The position numbers were made by a program, and so were the translations under genes. Source: Marinicauda algicola (GTDB taxonomy: Bacteria > Pseudomonadota > Alphaproteobacteria > Caulobacterales > Maricaulaceae). From it: a stretch of DNA of 64,000 nt. Every line of letters starts with the position of its first letter. Positions within the stretch are counted from its first letter, which is position 1. Below the pieces are notes generated by a model, which saw nothing but the letters and a program-made list of their open reading frames with translations, was not told the origin of the DNA and made no database searches. Location: positions 372,001 to 436,000 of the forward strand of contig NZ_CP071057.1 in assembly GCF_017161425.1 (NCBI RefSeq). The letters run 5' to 3'. Of this stretch, positions 46,700-57,720 are shown piece after piece.

Positions 46700-47248
46700 A
46701 TGGCGAAGGTTCTGATCGTCTTTGCGAGTGTCGAGGGCCAGTCCGAGCGGATTGCCGGGCTCGTCAGCGACCATCTGGTGCGATCCAGACACGTGCCGAC
46801 CGTCCTGAACGCGACGTCGGAGGCCGCGGCCCGGCCCAACCTGCATCTCTACGACGGCGTGATCGTCGTCGCCCCGGTGCACCACCAGGCCCATCATCCG
46901 GCCATCTACCGCTTCGCGAACCTGCACGGGGAACGCCTGACGAAAATGCCCTCCGCGCTCATCTCGGTATCCCTTCATGCTGCCAGCGGCGAGCCGGAGG
47001 ACGAGGAGGAGATGCGCCAGTATGTCGACATCCTCGCCGGGGAAACCGGGTGGCTGCCGCGTGCGGTCCACTACGCGGCCGGCGCGCTGAAATTCACCGA
47101 GTTCGACTTCTTCAAGCGCTGGATGGCGCGTCGCCTGGTCAAGGCGCTCGACATGGAGGTCGATCCCAAGGCGGACATCGAGTTCACCGACTGGCCGGCC
47201 CTGTATGGGTTTGTGGACGAGTTCCTGAAGGTTCACGTCGGCAAGTGA
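46700..47248 (+). CDS. HemG-like flavodoxin-domain protein (protoporphyrinogen dehydrogenase family)
   Basis: A 182-residue flavodoxin-fold protein. It has the FMN phosphate loop FASVEGQSERIA, VIVVAPVHHQAHHPAIYRFANLHGERLTKMPSALISVSLHAASGE, AVHYAAGALKFTEFDFFKRWMARRL and a final FTDWPALYGFVDEF. Order and length match HemG, which oxidises protoporphyrinogen IX to feed haem synthesis anaerobically. GGAGG precedes the ATG. First gene after the tRNA; it overlaps the convergent host-attachment gene by 16 bp. Confidence 0.83.
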   Translation: MAKVLIVFASVEGQSERIAGLVSDHLVRSRHVPTVLNATSEAAARPNLHLYDGVIVVAPVHHQAHHPAIYRFANLHGERLTKMPSALISVSLHAASGEPEDEEEMRQYVDILAGETGWLPRAVHYAAGALKFTEFDFFKRWMARRLVKALDMEVDPKADIEFTDWPALYGFVDEFLKVHVGK

Positions 47249-47709
47249 TGCCCCGCCCGGCGGCCCTCGGCGATGAGGGCGTCCACCTTCGCTTCGAGCG
47301 CCTTCTTGGGAAGCCGCGTGAAATCGCCCGCATCGCTCGCCAGAACGCGTCCGGCCGCATGCGGGGCCTGTTCGCGGAAACGCTTCAGCAGGCCGGCCGG
47401 GGCCATCACGACCAGATGGTCGAACTCGCCCGCCCCGGCTTGGCGCTCGAGATCGTGCGCCAGCGCGTCCACGAAGGCGTGTTCGGCCCGCGTGTGATGG
47501 TCGGGGGTTTCCGCCGCGCTGCGCCCGCCGGCGGGGGTGTGAAACCGGCCGCCGCGTTCGCGGCCCTGGCGGCGCGAGGGCGGGTTGTCGTGCTGGCGGG
47601 TCTCGATCGGAGAAAGGGGGGCTTCGCCCTCGCCGCCGCGCCGGAAGAGCAGGGCGCGACCGCCGTCGAATACCGCGATCCAGATCGTTTCGTCGTGCAG
47701 GCGTCCCAT
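47233..47709 (-). CDS. Host-attachment family protein
   Basis: A 158-residue protein of the Host_attach family (Pfam PF10116). Features are an N-terminal WIAVFDGGRALLF, a GRERGGRFHTPAGGRSAAETPDHHTRAEHAFVDALAHDLE block, then FDHLVVMAPAGLLKRFR and a terminal LPKKALEAKVDAL. The family is often in stress or low-oxygen gene clusters beside P-type ATPases, and its fold recalls release-factor/dom34-like domains (inference). Start at ATG 47709; the frame continues only as antisense to the ATPase. Confidence 0.8.
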   Translation of the reverse strand: MGRLHDETIWIAVFDGGRALLFRRGGEGEAPLSPIETRQHDNPPSRRQGRERGGRFHTPAGGRSAAETPDHHTRAEHAFVDALAHDLERQAGAGEFDHLVVMAPAGLLKRFREQAPHAAGRVLASDAGDFTRLPKKALEAKVDALIAEGRRAGHHLPT

Positions 47710-47826
47710 GATCGGTCTCCCGGAAAGATGTCCTACAATGCCAGATTTTCCGTCCGGGGCGTATGCGGCAATTTCGCTTGCTCGCGAGACTGGAGCCCCG
47801 TGCGGGTTCACCGCTAGTCTCGCCGC

Positions 47827-50517
47827 ATGACCCTGGATCGCTCCACCCCTGCGGCCGTGACGGACGACGCCCACGCGCTCTCGCCGCAGCGGGTCGCCGA
47901 CGCGCTCGCCAGCAACGTGACGACCGGCCTGGCGGCGCAGGATGCCGAGGCCCGGCTCGCGCGGTATGGCCCCAACGCGGTGGAGGCAAGCGAGCGCTTC
48001 TCCGTGCTGCGCACCCTGCGCCATCAGCTCGCCGATCCGCTGATCGTGCTCCTCGCGCTCGCCGCTGGTCTCGCGGGCGCGCTCGGCGAGCGCCTCGATG
48101 CGGTGATGATCCTCGTCATCGTCGGGCTCAATCTCGCGCTCGGCTTCTTCCAGGAATGGCGCGCCGAGCGCGCGCTCGCCGCCCTTGCCGGCCTGCTCGC
48201 GCCCCACTGCACCGTGCTGCGCGGCGGCCGGCGCAGGCGGGTCGAGACGCGCGAGCTGGTGCCCGGCGATCTCGTCGTGTTGAGCCGGGGCGAGCGCGTG
48301 CCGGCCGATCTCAAGCTCGTCCAGGGCGAGTCCCTCCTGCTCGACGAATCCGCGCTGACCGGGGAGTCGCACGGCGTGGCCAAGGCGCCGGGCAGGGACT
48401 TGCCGGCTGCGCCGCTGCACGCGCGCCAGTCGATCGCCTATGCCGGCTCGCTGGTCCTCGACGGGCATGGCGCGGGCATCGCGATCGCGACCGGGGCCGC
48501 CACCGAGTTCGGTTCCGTGGCCGCGCTCGCCGCCTCGGTGCAGCGCCAGCCCACGCCGCTGCAGAAGCGCCTGTCCCGGCTCAGCCTGACGCTCGGCTTC
48601 CTCGCGCTCGGCGCGGCCGTGGCGGTGACGGGGCTCGGTGTGCTCACCGGCCGGCCCCTGCTCGACATGGTCTTCACCGGGGTCTCCCTGGCCGTCGCAG
48701 CGGTGCCGGAGGGCCTGCCCGCGGTGGTGGCGCTGAGCCTGGCGCTGGGCGTTCGCACCATGGCCCGGCGCAATGCGCTGGTGCGGCGCCTGCGCGCCGC
48801 CGAGGCGCTCGGCTCGGCGACGGTGATCTGCACCGACAAGACCGGCACGCTCACCAGCGGAGAGATGGTGGCCGTGCGCACCGTGACCGCGGCGGGAACG
48901 GTCCTGCTCGGCGATGCGGGAGGCGAGCCGGACGAGCTCGCCATACGCGCGCTGCGTACCGCGGGCTGGTGCAACGATGCCGAGCTCACGGGGGACGGCG
49001 CGGTGGGCGAGCCGACCGAGCGGGCCCTGCTCGCGGCGGCGCAACGCTTCGCCGGCGTCGGCGAGGACGCCCCCGAGCGGGTCGCCGAACAGCCCTTCTC
49101 CGCGGCGCGCAAGCGCATGCTGGTCGTCGTCGAGCGCAACGGGACGTTCGAGGCTCACATGAAGGGCGCCCCCGATTTCGTGCTGCCGCTCTGCGCCCGG
49201 GTCGCGGCGCCCGACGGCGCGCAGCCGCTCGACGACGCCGGGCGCCGCGCCTGGATCGAGCGGGCCGACGCGATGGGAGAGGACGGGCTGCGCGTGCTGG
49301 CCGTGGCGTGCCGGGAGACCGACGCGGCGCCGTCCGGAGATATCGCCCATCTGGAATCCGACCTGGTGTTTCTGGGGCTGATCGGCCTGATGGATCCGCC
49401 GCGCCCGCGCGCCCGCCCGGCGGTCGAGGCCGCGCGCGAGGCCGGCATCCGCATCCTCATGATCACCGGGGACGGCGCCGGGACGGCCCGCGCGATCGCC
49501 CGCGAGGTGGGCCTTCAGGCCGAAGACGTGCTCTCCGGCGCCGAGATCGACACGATGGATGATGCCGTCCTGCTCGCCCGTCTCGAGGCCGGACCGGTCC
49601 TCAGCCGGACCACGCCCGAGCACAAGCTGCGCGTCGTGCGCCTGCTGCAGGAGGCCGGCGAGATCGTCGCGATGACCGGGGACGGGGTGAACGACGCCCC
49701 GGCGCTCAAGCAGTCCGATATCGGCATCGCCATGGGCGTTCGCGGCGTCGATGCGGCCAAGGCGGCCGCCGACCTCGTCCTGCTGGACGACGATTTCGGC
49801 ACCATCGTCGACGCCATCCGCGAGGGCCGGCGCCAGGACGACTCGATCCGCAATTTCACCCGCTTCCTGCTGGCCTCCAATTTCGGCGAGGTGCTCGCGG
49901 TCGCCGCGAGCGTGGCGTCGGCCGCCCCGCTGATCCTGACGCCCGTGCAGCTGCTCTGGATCAATCTGGTCACCGACGGGCCCATGGCGCTGGCGCTCGG
50001 CGTGGAGCGCGCCGGCCCCGACGTGATGCGCCGCCCGCCCCGCCGGCCCGGCGCACCGGTGCTGGACCGGGTCACGCTGGCGATCGTGGCGGCCTTCGGC
50101 CTGTGGATCGCGGCCGCTTCGCTCCTGGTCTTCCGCCTGACCCTCCCGCTCGGCGTGGAAGCCGGACAGACCGGGGCGTTCAGCGCCGTCGTGGTGATGA
50201 GCGCGACGGCGGTCTTCGCCTTCCGCTCGCTCGACACGCCCTTGATCGAGCTGGATTTCGCGGCCAATCCCTGGCTGCCGGCCTCGGTCGTCGCCACGCT
50301 GGGGCTCCAGCTCGCGCTGGTCTACGTGCCTGCGCTCCGGCATGCGATGGGGCTGGCGCCGCTGCCGGCCTGGGTCTGGGCGGTGATCCTCGCGGCGGCG
50401 GTGCCGCTGCTCCTGGTGCCCGAGCTGATCAAGATCGCGCGCACGCGGCGTCTTGCGCAGCGCCGCGAAGAGGCGCAGGGACCGGCAAGCGCCCGGGAGG
50501 GGAAAGATGCAGGCTGA
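47827..50517 (+). CDS. Cation-translocating P-type ATPase, Ca2+ (P2A-like) type
   Basis: An 896-residue P-type ATPase with an N-terminal cation-ATPase domain, actuator motif LTGES and phosphorylation site DKTGTLT (Asp337). The hinge reads [21 protein letters not shown]. Helix M4 contains [15 protein letters not shown] and M6 region [15 protein letters not shown], both Ca2+-ATPase-like. It probably exports Ca2+ or another divalent cation. Ten membrane helices fit the length. The ABC ATPase gene starts inside its last 11 bp, so they form one operon. Confidence 0.92.
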   Translation: MTLDRSTPAAVTDDAHALSPQRVADALASNVTTGLAAQDAEARLARYGPNAVEASERFSVLRTLRHQLADPLIVLLALAAGLAGALGERLDAVMILVIVGLNLALGFFQEWRAERALAALAGLLAPHCTVLRGGRRRRVETRELVPGDLVVLSRGERVPADLKLVQGESLLLDESALTGESHGVAKAPGRDLPAAPLHARQSIAYAGSLVLDGHGAGIAIATGAATEFGSVAALAASVQRQPTPLQKRLSRLSLTLGFLALGAAVAVTGLGVLTGRPLLDMVFTGVSLAVAAVPEGLPAVVALSLALGVRTMARRNALVRRLRAAEALGSATVICTDKTGTLTSGEMVAVRTVTAAGTVLLGDAGGEPDELAIRALRTAGWCNDAELTGDGAVGEPTERALLAAAQRFAGVGEDAPERVAEQPFSAARKRMLVVVERNGTFEAHMKGAPDFVLPLCARVAAPDGAQPLDDAGRRAWIERADAMGEDGLRVLAVACRETDAAPSGDIAHLESDLVFLGLIGLMDPPRPRARPAVEAAREAGIRILMITGDGAGTARAIAREVGLQAEDVLSGAEIDTMDDAVLLARLEAGPVLSRTTPEHKLRVVRLLQEAGEIVAMTGDGVNDAPALKQSDIGIAMGVRGVDAAKAAADLVLLDDDFGTIVDAIREGRRQDDSIRNFTRFLLASNFGEVLAVAASVASAAPLILTPVQLLWINLVTDGPMALALGVERAGPDVMRRPPRRPGAPVLDRVTLAIVAAFGLWIAAASLLVFRLTLPLGVEAGQTGAFSAVVVMSATAVFAFRSLDTPLIELDFAANPWLPASVVATLGLQLALVYVPALRHAMGLAPLPAWVWAVILAAAVPLLLVPELIKIARTRRLAQRREEAQGPASAREGKDAG

Positions 50518-51244
50518 GACCTTGAAACAGCAAGCCGGCGGCCCTCCTTGTTTCGAGACCCGCAAGCTGTCGAAGGTCTATGGCGAGGGGCCCGGTGCGG
50601 TCCATGCGCTGCGCGGGGTGGACCTGGCCGTGCCGGAGGGGGAGCTGGTGGTTCTGCTCGGGCCGTCGGGCTCGGGCAAGTCGACCCTGCTGAACATCCT
50701 GGGCGGCCTCGACCGGGCGAGCTCGGGCGCGTTCTTCTTTCGCGGCACGCCCATGCATGACGCCAGCGAGCGCCAGCTCACCCGCTTCCGGCGCGATCAT
50801 GTCGGCTTCGTCTTCCAGTTCTACAATCTGATGCCGAGCCTGACGGCGCGCGAGAATGTCTCTCTCGTGACCGAGATCGCGCCCGATCCGCTCGCCCCCG
50901 AGGAGGCGCTTTCCCTCGTCGGGCTTGAAAAGCGCATCGATCATTTCCCGGCGCAGCTGTCCGGCGGGGAGCAGCAGCGCGTCGCCATTGCGCGCGCCAT
51001 CGCGAAGAAGCCGGGCGTCCTCTTGTGCGACGAGCCGACCGGCGCACTCGACAGCGCGACGGGCATTCGCGTGCTCGAGGCGCTGAAGAACGTGAACGAG
51101 ACTCTCGGCGCGACGACCTTCATCATCACCCACAATGCCTCGGTGGCCGGCATGGCCGATCGGGTCATCGTGTTCGGAGACGGGCAGATACGCGAAAATC
51201 GGGTCAATGCGACGAAGGCCGAGCCCTCGGAGCTGGCATGGTGA
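50507..51244 (+). CDS. ABC transporter ATP-binding protein, MacB/LolD type
   Basis: A 245-residue ATPase. Walker A is [10 protein letters not shown]-loop [18 protein letters not shown], signature LSGGEQQR, Walker [13 protein letters not shown] and switch His in IITHN. The [16 protein letters not shown] pattern is that of the MacB/LolD/DevA group, whose permease is FtsX-like. The ATG at 50507 follows GGGAGGGG. Its stop overlaps the permease start. Confidence 0.94.
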   Translation: MQAETLKQQAGGPPCFETRKLSKVYGEGPGAVHALRGVDLAVPEGELVVLLGPSGSGKSTLLNILGGLDRASSGAFFFRGTPMHDASERQLTRFRRDHVGFVFQFYNLMPSLTARENVSLVTEIAPDPLAPEEALSLVGLEKRIDHFPAQLSGGEQQRVAIARAIAKKPGVLLCDEPTGALDSATGIRVLEALKNVNETLGATTFIITHNASVAGMADRVIVFGDGQIRENRVNATKAEPSELAW

Positions 51245-53615
51245 CCGGGCTGGTTTCCACGCTCGACCGCAAGCTGATGCGCGATCTGTGGCGCATGATC
51301 GGCCAGGCGGTCGCCATCGCGCTCGTGATCGCGGGCGGGATCGCGGTCCATGTCGTGATGGCCGGCATGCTGGCGAGCCTCTCCGAGACCCGCGCGGCCT
51401 ATTACGAGCGCTATCGCTTCGCCGATCTGTGGGCGCCCGCGGTGCGCGCACCCAACCGGCTCATCGACGAGATCCTTGCGATCGAGGGCGTGGCCGCCGC
51501 CGAGTCGCGCATCCAGGCCCCGGTGCTGTTCGACATGGAAGGCATCAGCGAGCCGGCCAACGGGGTGATCTATTCCCTTCCCGCCGGGCGGGCCGCGTCG
51601 GTCAATGACGTTCACCTGGTGCGCGGGCGCCTGCCCGACCCGACCCGGCCCGACGAGGCGCTGGTGCTCGAGGGCTTCGCGCTCGCTCACGGCCTTGATG
51701 TCGGCGACACGCTGGAGGCGACGATCCGCGGCCGGCGCGAGCGCCTGGTCATTTCCGGCCTCGCCCTGTCGCCGGAATATGTCTACGCCATCGCTCCCGG
51801 CCAGCTCGTGCCGGAGGCGCGCCTGTTCGGCGTGTTGTGGATGGACCGCGACGCGCTGGAAAATGCGGCCGATCTGGAGGGCGCATTCAACGAGGCGGTC
51901 GTGCGTCTGTCGCGCGGTGCCGAGACGGCTCCGGTGGCCGCCGCCCTCGACCGGCTTCTCGATCGCTATGGCGCGACGGGAGCCTATGGGCGGCGCGACC
52001 AGATCTCCGATGCCTTCCTGTCGAGCGAACTCGACCAGCTCTCCACCATGGGCGCGATCCTGCCGCCCATCTTCCTCGCCGTGGCGGCGTTTCTGGTCAA
52101 CATCGTGATCTCCCGCCTGATCGCCGTGGAGCGCGAGCAGATCGGACTTCTGAAGGCCTTCGGATATTCCGCGCGCGAGATCGCCTGGCACTATCTCAAG
52201 CTCGTCGGCGCGATCGCCGTGATGGGCCTGGTGATCGGGTTCTCGCTGGGCGCCTGGCTCGGACGGGCGATGGCGGAAATGTACGCCGAATTCTACCGCT
52301 TTCCCTTCCTCCTCTTCGCCGCGACACCCGGCGTCTACGCCATCGGGGCGCTGGTCACCTTCGCCGCGGTCGGGGGCGGGGCGGCCTTTGCCGTCGTGCG
52401 CGCCGCGCGCCTTCAGCCGGCCGTGGCGATGCGCCCGCCCCCGCCGCCGGACTACTCGCGCTCGGCCGGGGCGGCGCTCACCGGGCTGACGGCCATCGAT
52501 CAGCAGACGCGCATGATCCTGCGCCAGATCCTGCGCTGGCCGGTGCGCGCCGGGCTCACCGTGCTCGGCATCGCCCTGTCAGCCACGACCCTCGTGACCT
52601 CGCTCTACTTCCTCGACGCGATGGAGGTGATGACGGGCACGTATTTCGACGTCGCGAACCGGCACGATGTCGCGGTGCGCTTCACCGAGGCGCGCTCGAT
52701 GACCGCCTATCACGATCTTGCCGGCCGCGAGGGCGTGCTCGAGGCCGAACCCTATCGCGCGGTCGCGGCCCGTCTGCGTTTCGAGAACCGCGAGGTCCTG
52801 ATGGCCTGACCGGCGTGGTGAGCGACCCGGCCCTGTCGCGCATGATTTCGGCCGACGGATCGACCGTGGCGCCCCCGCCGGGCGGGCTCGTTCTGTCGAG
52901 GGACCTCGCCGACCGGCTCGGCGCGCAGCCCGGCGACGTGATTCATGCCCACGTCACCCAGGGCCGCCAGCCCGTCCTCGCCTTGCCGATCGCGGCGACG
53001 CCCACCGTGCTGATCGGCTCGGGTGCGCAGATGCCGCTCGACGATCTCAACGCCGCGCTCGACGAGGGCCGGGTGGTTTCCGGGGTCAATCTGCGTGTCG
53101 ATCCGGAATATCTCGCGGCGATCTACACGGAGCTGAAATCCACGCCGCTCGTGGCCGGAGTCCAGCTCAACCAGGTCGCGCGGGACAATTTCGACGAGAT
53201 CATGGACCGGTCCATGGGCTCGGCCATATTCGTCTACACGCTGTTTGCCGGTCTGATCGCGCTGGGAGTGATCTACAATGCCGTACGCGTCTCGCTCGCC
53301 GAGCGCTCGCGCGAGCTGGCCAGCCTTCGTGTGCTGGGCTTCTCGCGGACCGATGTCAGTTACGTCCTGCTCGGTGAGGCCGCCTTCCTGACCCTGGCGG
53401 CCATCCCGCTCGGCCTCGTGATGGGGACCGCGATGGCCTGGGCGATGGCGCAGGCGATGAGCTCCGACTTTTTCCGCCTGCCCTTCATCATAGAAGCCGA
53501 TACCTATGGCTATGCTGCGCTCGTCCTGATCGTGATCGCTGCAGCGAGCGCGCTCATCGTGCGCCGGCGTATCGACCGGCTCGACCTGGTGGCCGTTCTG
53601 AAGACCCGGGAGTGA
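51238..53615 (+). pseudogene. FtsX-family ABC permease broken by a single-base frameshift
   Basis: One permease gene read in two frames. The first (from ATG 51238 or GTG 51241) stops at TGA 52807-52809 after about 523 codons, right after FENREVLMA. The reading resumes in the next frame with LTGVVSDPALSRM and runs to 53615. Adding one base (GCC-CTG-ACC instead of GCC-TGA) restores a single protein of about 793 residues. It has FtsX/MacB helices near both halves' ends (YSAREIAWHYLKLVGA..., LRVLGFSRTDVSYVLLGEAAF). Neighbouring ATPase and HlyD genes are intact, so this is a recent mutation or an assembly error. Confidence 0.85.
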
Positions 53616-53626
53616 GATAGTCGTCT

Positions 53627-54823
53627 ATGCAGCTTCGATTCCGCACCGTGTTCTGGTCCGTGGCCGGGCTCGTCGTCCTCGCGCTCATCGTCTGGGCATT
53701 CTGGCCGAGGCCGGTGCCGGCCGATTTCGCCGTGGTACGCCGCGGCGAGATGGTCGTGAGCGTGCGCGACGAAGGCTATACCCGGGTGCGCGAGGTCTAT
53801 GTCGTGTCCGCGCCCCTCGCGGGCCGGGTGCTTCGCGTCGACTCCGAAGCCGGCGACCGGGTCGAGGCCGGAGAGGTCCTCGCCAACATCCTGGCGTCGG
53901 ACCCGGCCATGCTCGACGTGCGTTCGCGCAGCGAGGCCGAGGCGGCGCTGCGCTCGGCCGAAGCCGCTCTGGGTTTCGCCGCGGCCCAGCTCGAAGCCGC
54001 ACGCGCCGAGGCCGAGCTCGCCGCCCAGGAGGCCGAGCGCATGGAGATCCTGGCCGAGCGCGGGACAATCAGCCAGGCCATGCTGGACCGGGCCCGCACC
54101 ACGCTGCGCCGGGCCGATGCAGCTTTGGCTACCGCGCGCGCCAATCTGCGCATGCGGCAGGCCGAGCGGGACGCGGCCGAAGCGCGGCTGATACGGCCGG
54201 ACGCGGCGCCGGCCGGTGAGGGCGTGGTGGAGGTCGCAAGCCCCATCGACGGTCAGGTCCTGCGCGTGTTGCAGGAGAGCGAGGCGGTGGTTCAACCCGG
54301 CACCCCGCTCGTCGAACTGGGCGATCCGGCGGATCTGGAGATCGTCGCCGAGCTGCTGTCCACCGACGCGGTCCGCGTCGAGGAAGGCGCGGATGCCCTG
54401 ATCCATGCCTGGGGCGGGCCGGTTCCCCTGCGCGCCGAGGTGCGCCGCATCGAGCCCTTCGGCTTCCTGAAGGTCTCCGCGCTGGGCGTGGAGGAACAGC
54501 GCGTCAATGTCATCCTCGACCTGCTCGCCCCGCGCGAGGAGTGGATGAATCTCGGCCATGGCTACCGGGTCGAGCCGGAGATCGTGACCTGGCGCGGCGA
54601 GGATGTCGTGATTGCTCCGGTGGCGAGCCTGTTCCGCCATGAGGGCGGCTGGGCGGCCTTCAGGGTCGAGGAGGGCCGTGCGCGCCTGACCCCGGTGGAG
54701 ATGGGCCGGTCGAACGGGCGCGAGGCCCAGATCCTGTCGGGCCTCCAGCCCGGCGACACGCTTGTTCTCTATCCCAGCGACCGCATCGAGGACGGCGCCG
54801 CGGTCGTGCCGCGCGAGGGCTGA
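53627..54823 (+). CDS. HlyD/RND-type periplasmic adaptor subunit
   Basis: A 398-residue membrane fusion protein. It has an N-terminal membrane helix (about residues 9-24), a split lipoyl domain (VSAPLAGRVLRVDSEAGDRVEAGEVL and VVEVASPIDGQVLRVLQES), a long helical hairpin between them (about 100-185, Ala/Glu-rich), then beta-barrel and membrane-proximal domains. With the upstream ATPase and broken permease it would complete a MacAB/DevBCA-like exporter. 11 bp after the permease; stops 3 bp before the convergent phosphorylase gene. Confidence 0.9.
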   Translation: MQLRFRTVFWSVAGLVVLALIVWAFWPRPVPADFAVVRRGEMVVSVRDEGYTRVREVYVVSAPLAGRVLRVDSEAGDRVEAGEVLANILASDPAMLDVRSRSEAEAALRSAEAALGFAAAQLEAARAEAELAAQEAERMEILAERGTISQAMLDRARTTLRRADAALATARANLRMRQAERDAAEARLIRPDAAPAGEGVVEVASPIDGQVLRVLQESEAVVQPGTPLVELGDPADLEIVAELLSTDAVRVEEGADALIHAWGGPVPLRAEVRRIEPFGFLKVSALGVEEQRVNVILDLLAPREEWMNLGHGYRVEPEIVTWRGEDVVIAPVASLFRHEGGWAAFRVEEGRARLTPVEMGRSNGREAQILSGLQPGDTLVLYPSDRIEDGAAVVPREG

Positions 54824-54826
54824 GTC

Positions 54827-56358
54827 TCAGGTCGGCAGCTCGACTTCGATGATGTCCGGGCTGCGCTCGGCATAGTCGAGGGCGTAGTCGAGTTCGGCCT
54901 GCGTCTCGGCGTGCAGGTCGATCATCGGTTCGCCGCGCTTCACCTCGCTGCCGAGCCGGACATGCATGTACACGCCCGCCGCCCTGGCGCGCGGCGCGCC
55001 GGCGAGCTTGGCCAGGCGCGCCAGCTTGCGGCTGTTGATGTGCACGACGCGCCCCGAGACCGGGGCGGGCAGGGGCTGGGCATGCTTCGCGACGGGCGGC
55101 GTGCGCAATCCGCCCTGGGCCTCGCAGATGCGCTGGAACTTCTCCCAGGCCCGCCCGTCGCGCAGGGTTTCCAGTGCCAGCTCGAAACCGCGGCCCGGCT
55201 CCGCCTTGCCGCCGATCTCCAGCGCCGCGCCTGCGATCCGGGCGGCGCGCCGGCGCAGATCGTCGGGTGCTCGTCTGTCGTTCTTCAGGATCGCCAGCAG
55301 GTCGTGCGCTTCCAGCGCCGGGCCGATGCCGCGGCCCACCGGATGGGAGCCGTCGGTGATCAGGCAGGTCGTCTTCAGCCCGAAGCGGGCCGCGACCGCG
55401 TCGGTGAGGCGGGAGAGCCGTTCGGCATCGTCCTGGCTGCGGATCTTCGCGGTCGCGCCGACGGGAATGTCGATGACGCAATGGGTGGCGCCCGCCGCGA
55501 TCTTCTTCGACAGCACCGAGGCGATCAGCTGGCCCTCGGTATCAATGTCCATCTCGCGTTCCACCCGCACCAGATGGTTGTCCGCCGGGCTCAGATGCAC
55601 CGCCCCGCCCCAGGCGATGCAGCCGCCCTCCGCCTTCACCACGCGCTTGAGGGTCGCCATGTCCAGATCGACCGGGGCCAGCGTCTCCATAGTGTCGGCG
55701 GTGCCGGCCGGCGAGGTGATGGCGCGCGAGGAGGTCTTGGGAATGGTCAGGCCGTGCGCGGCCACAACGGCCACGACGAGGGGCGTCGTGCGGTTGCCCG
55801 GCAGGCCGCCGACGCAGTGCTTGTCCATGACCACCGGTTCCTCCCAGTCGAGCCGGTCGCCGGCCTCCACCATCGCCCGGGTCAGCTCGTAGATCTCGGT
55901 CTCGTCCAGCGCGAAGGCCGCGCTTGCGGTCAGGAAGGCGGCGAGGTGGACCTCGGTATAGCGGCCCGCGACGATGTCGCGCACGATCGCGTCGAAGGCC
56001 GGCCCGTCGAGCCGGTGTCCGTAGATGCGCCGGCGCACGTGGGACAGCGATTCCAGCGCCGGGGCGTGGCGCACCTCGACGGCCTCGCCCTCCTCGACAG
56101 CGAGAATCTCCCAGGCGCTCTCCGAGAGCCCCGCCTCGTCGGGGGCCAGCATGGCCTCGCCCTCGACCTGGTAGAGCGTCGCGATCACCTCGTGCCCGCC
56201 GCTCGACAACAGGACCTGCGAGCGCGCCGACAGGCCTTCGGAGCGGCAGACCGGGCAGTCGGCGCGCATCACCACGATCGGCTCGCTCTGGGTATGCAGG
56301 CGCAGCCGGCGCGCGCGCAGGCTCGGGCGCGGCCGGGACGGGACGGCGTGCGACAGGC

Positions 56359-56362
<4 letters not shown>
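54827..56362 (-). CDS. Thymidine/AMP phosphorylase family protein (NMP phosphorylase-like)
   Basis: A 511-residue phosphorylase. A roughly 85-residue N-terminal extension (ADCPVCRSEGLSARSQVLL ... SLSHVRRRIYGHRLDG) precedes the pyrimidine-phosphorylase core. Core motifs are DKHCVGGLPGNRTTPLVVAVVAAHGLTIPKTSSRAITSPAGTADTMETL, SKKIAAGATHCVIDIPVG and ITDGSHPVGRGIGPALEA. The extension and length match archaeal AMP phosphorylase and the bacterial thymidine-phosphorylase-like family, rather than short DeoA. It likely splits NMPs with phosphate into base plus ribose-1,5-bisphosphate. It starts by ATGA overlap with the MBL gene and ends the four-gene operon. Confidence 0.88.
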
Positions 56363-57717
<1,355 letters not shown>

Positions 57718-57720
57718 GAG

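Noticed and set aside
47710-50565. Minus-strand open frame upstream of the host-attachment gene
   Set aside because: Antisense of the P-type ATPase; only the last 158 codons (47233-47709) match a family and have a start.
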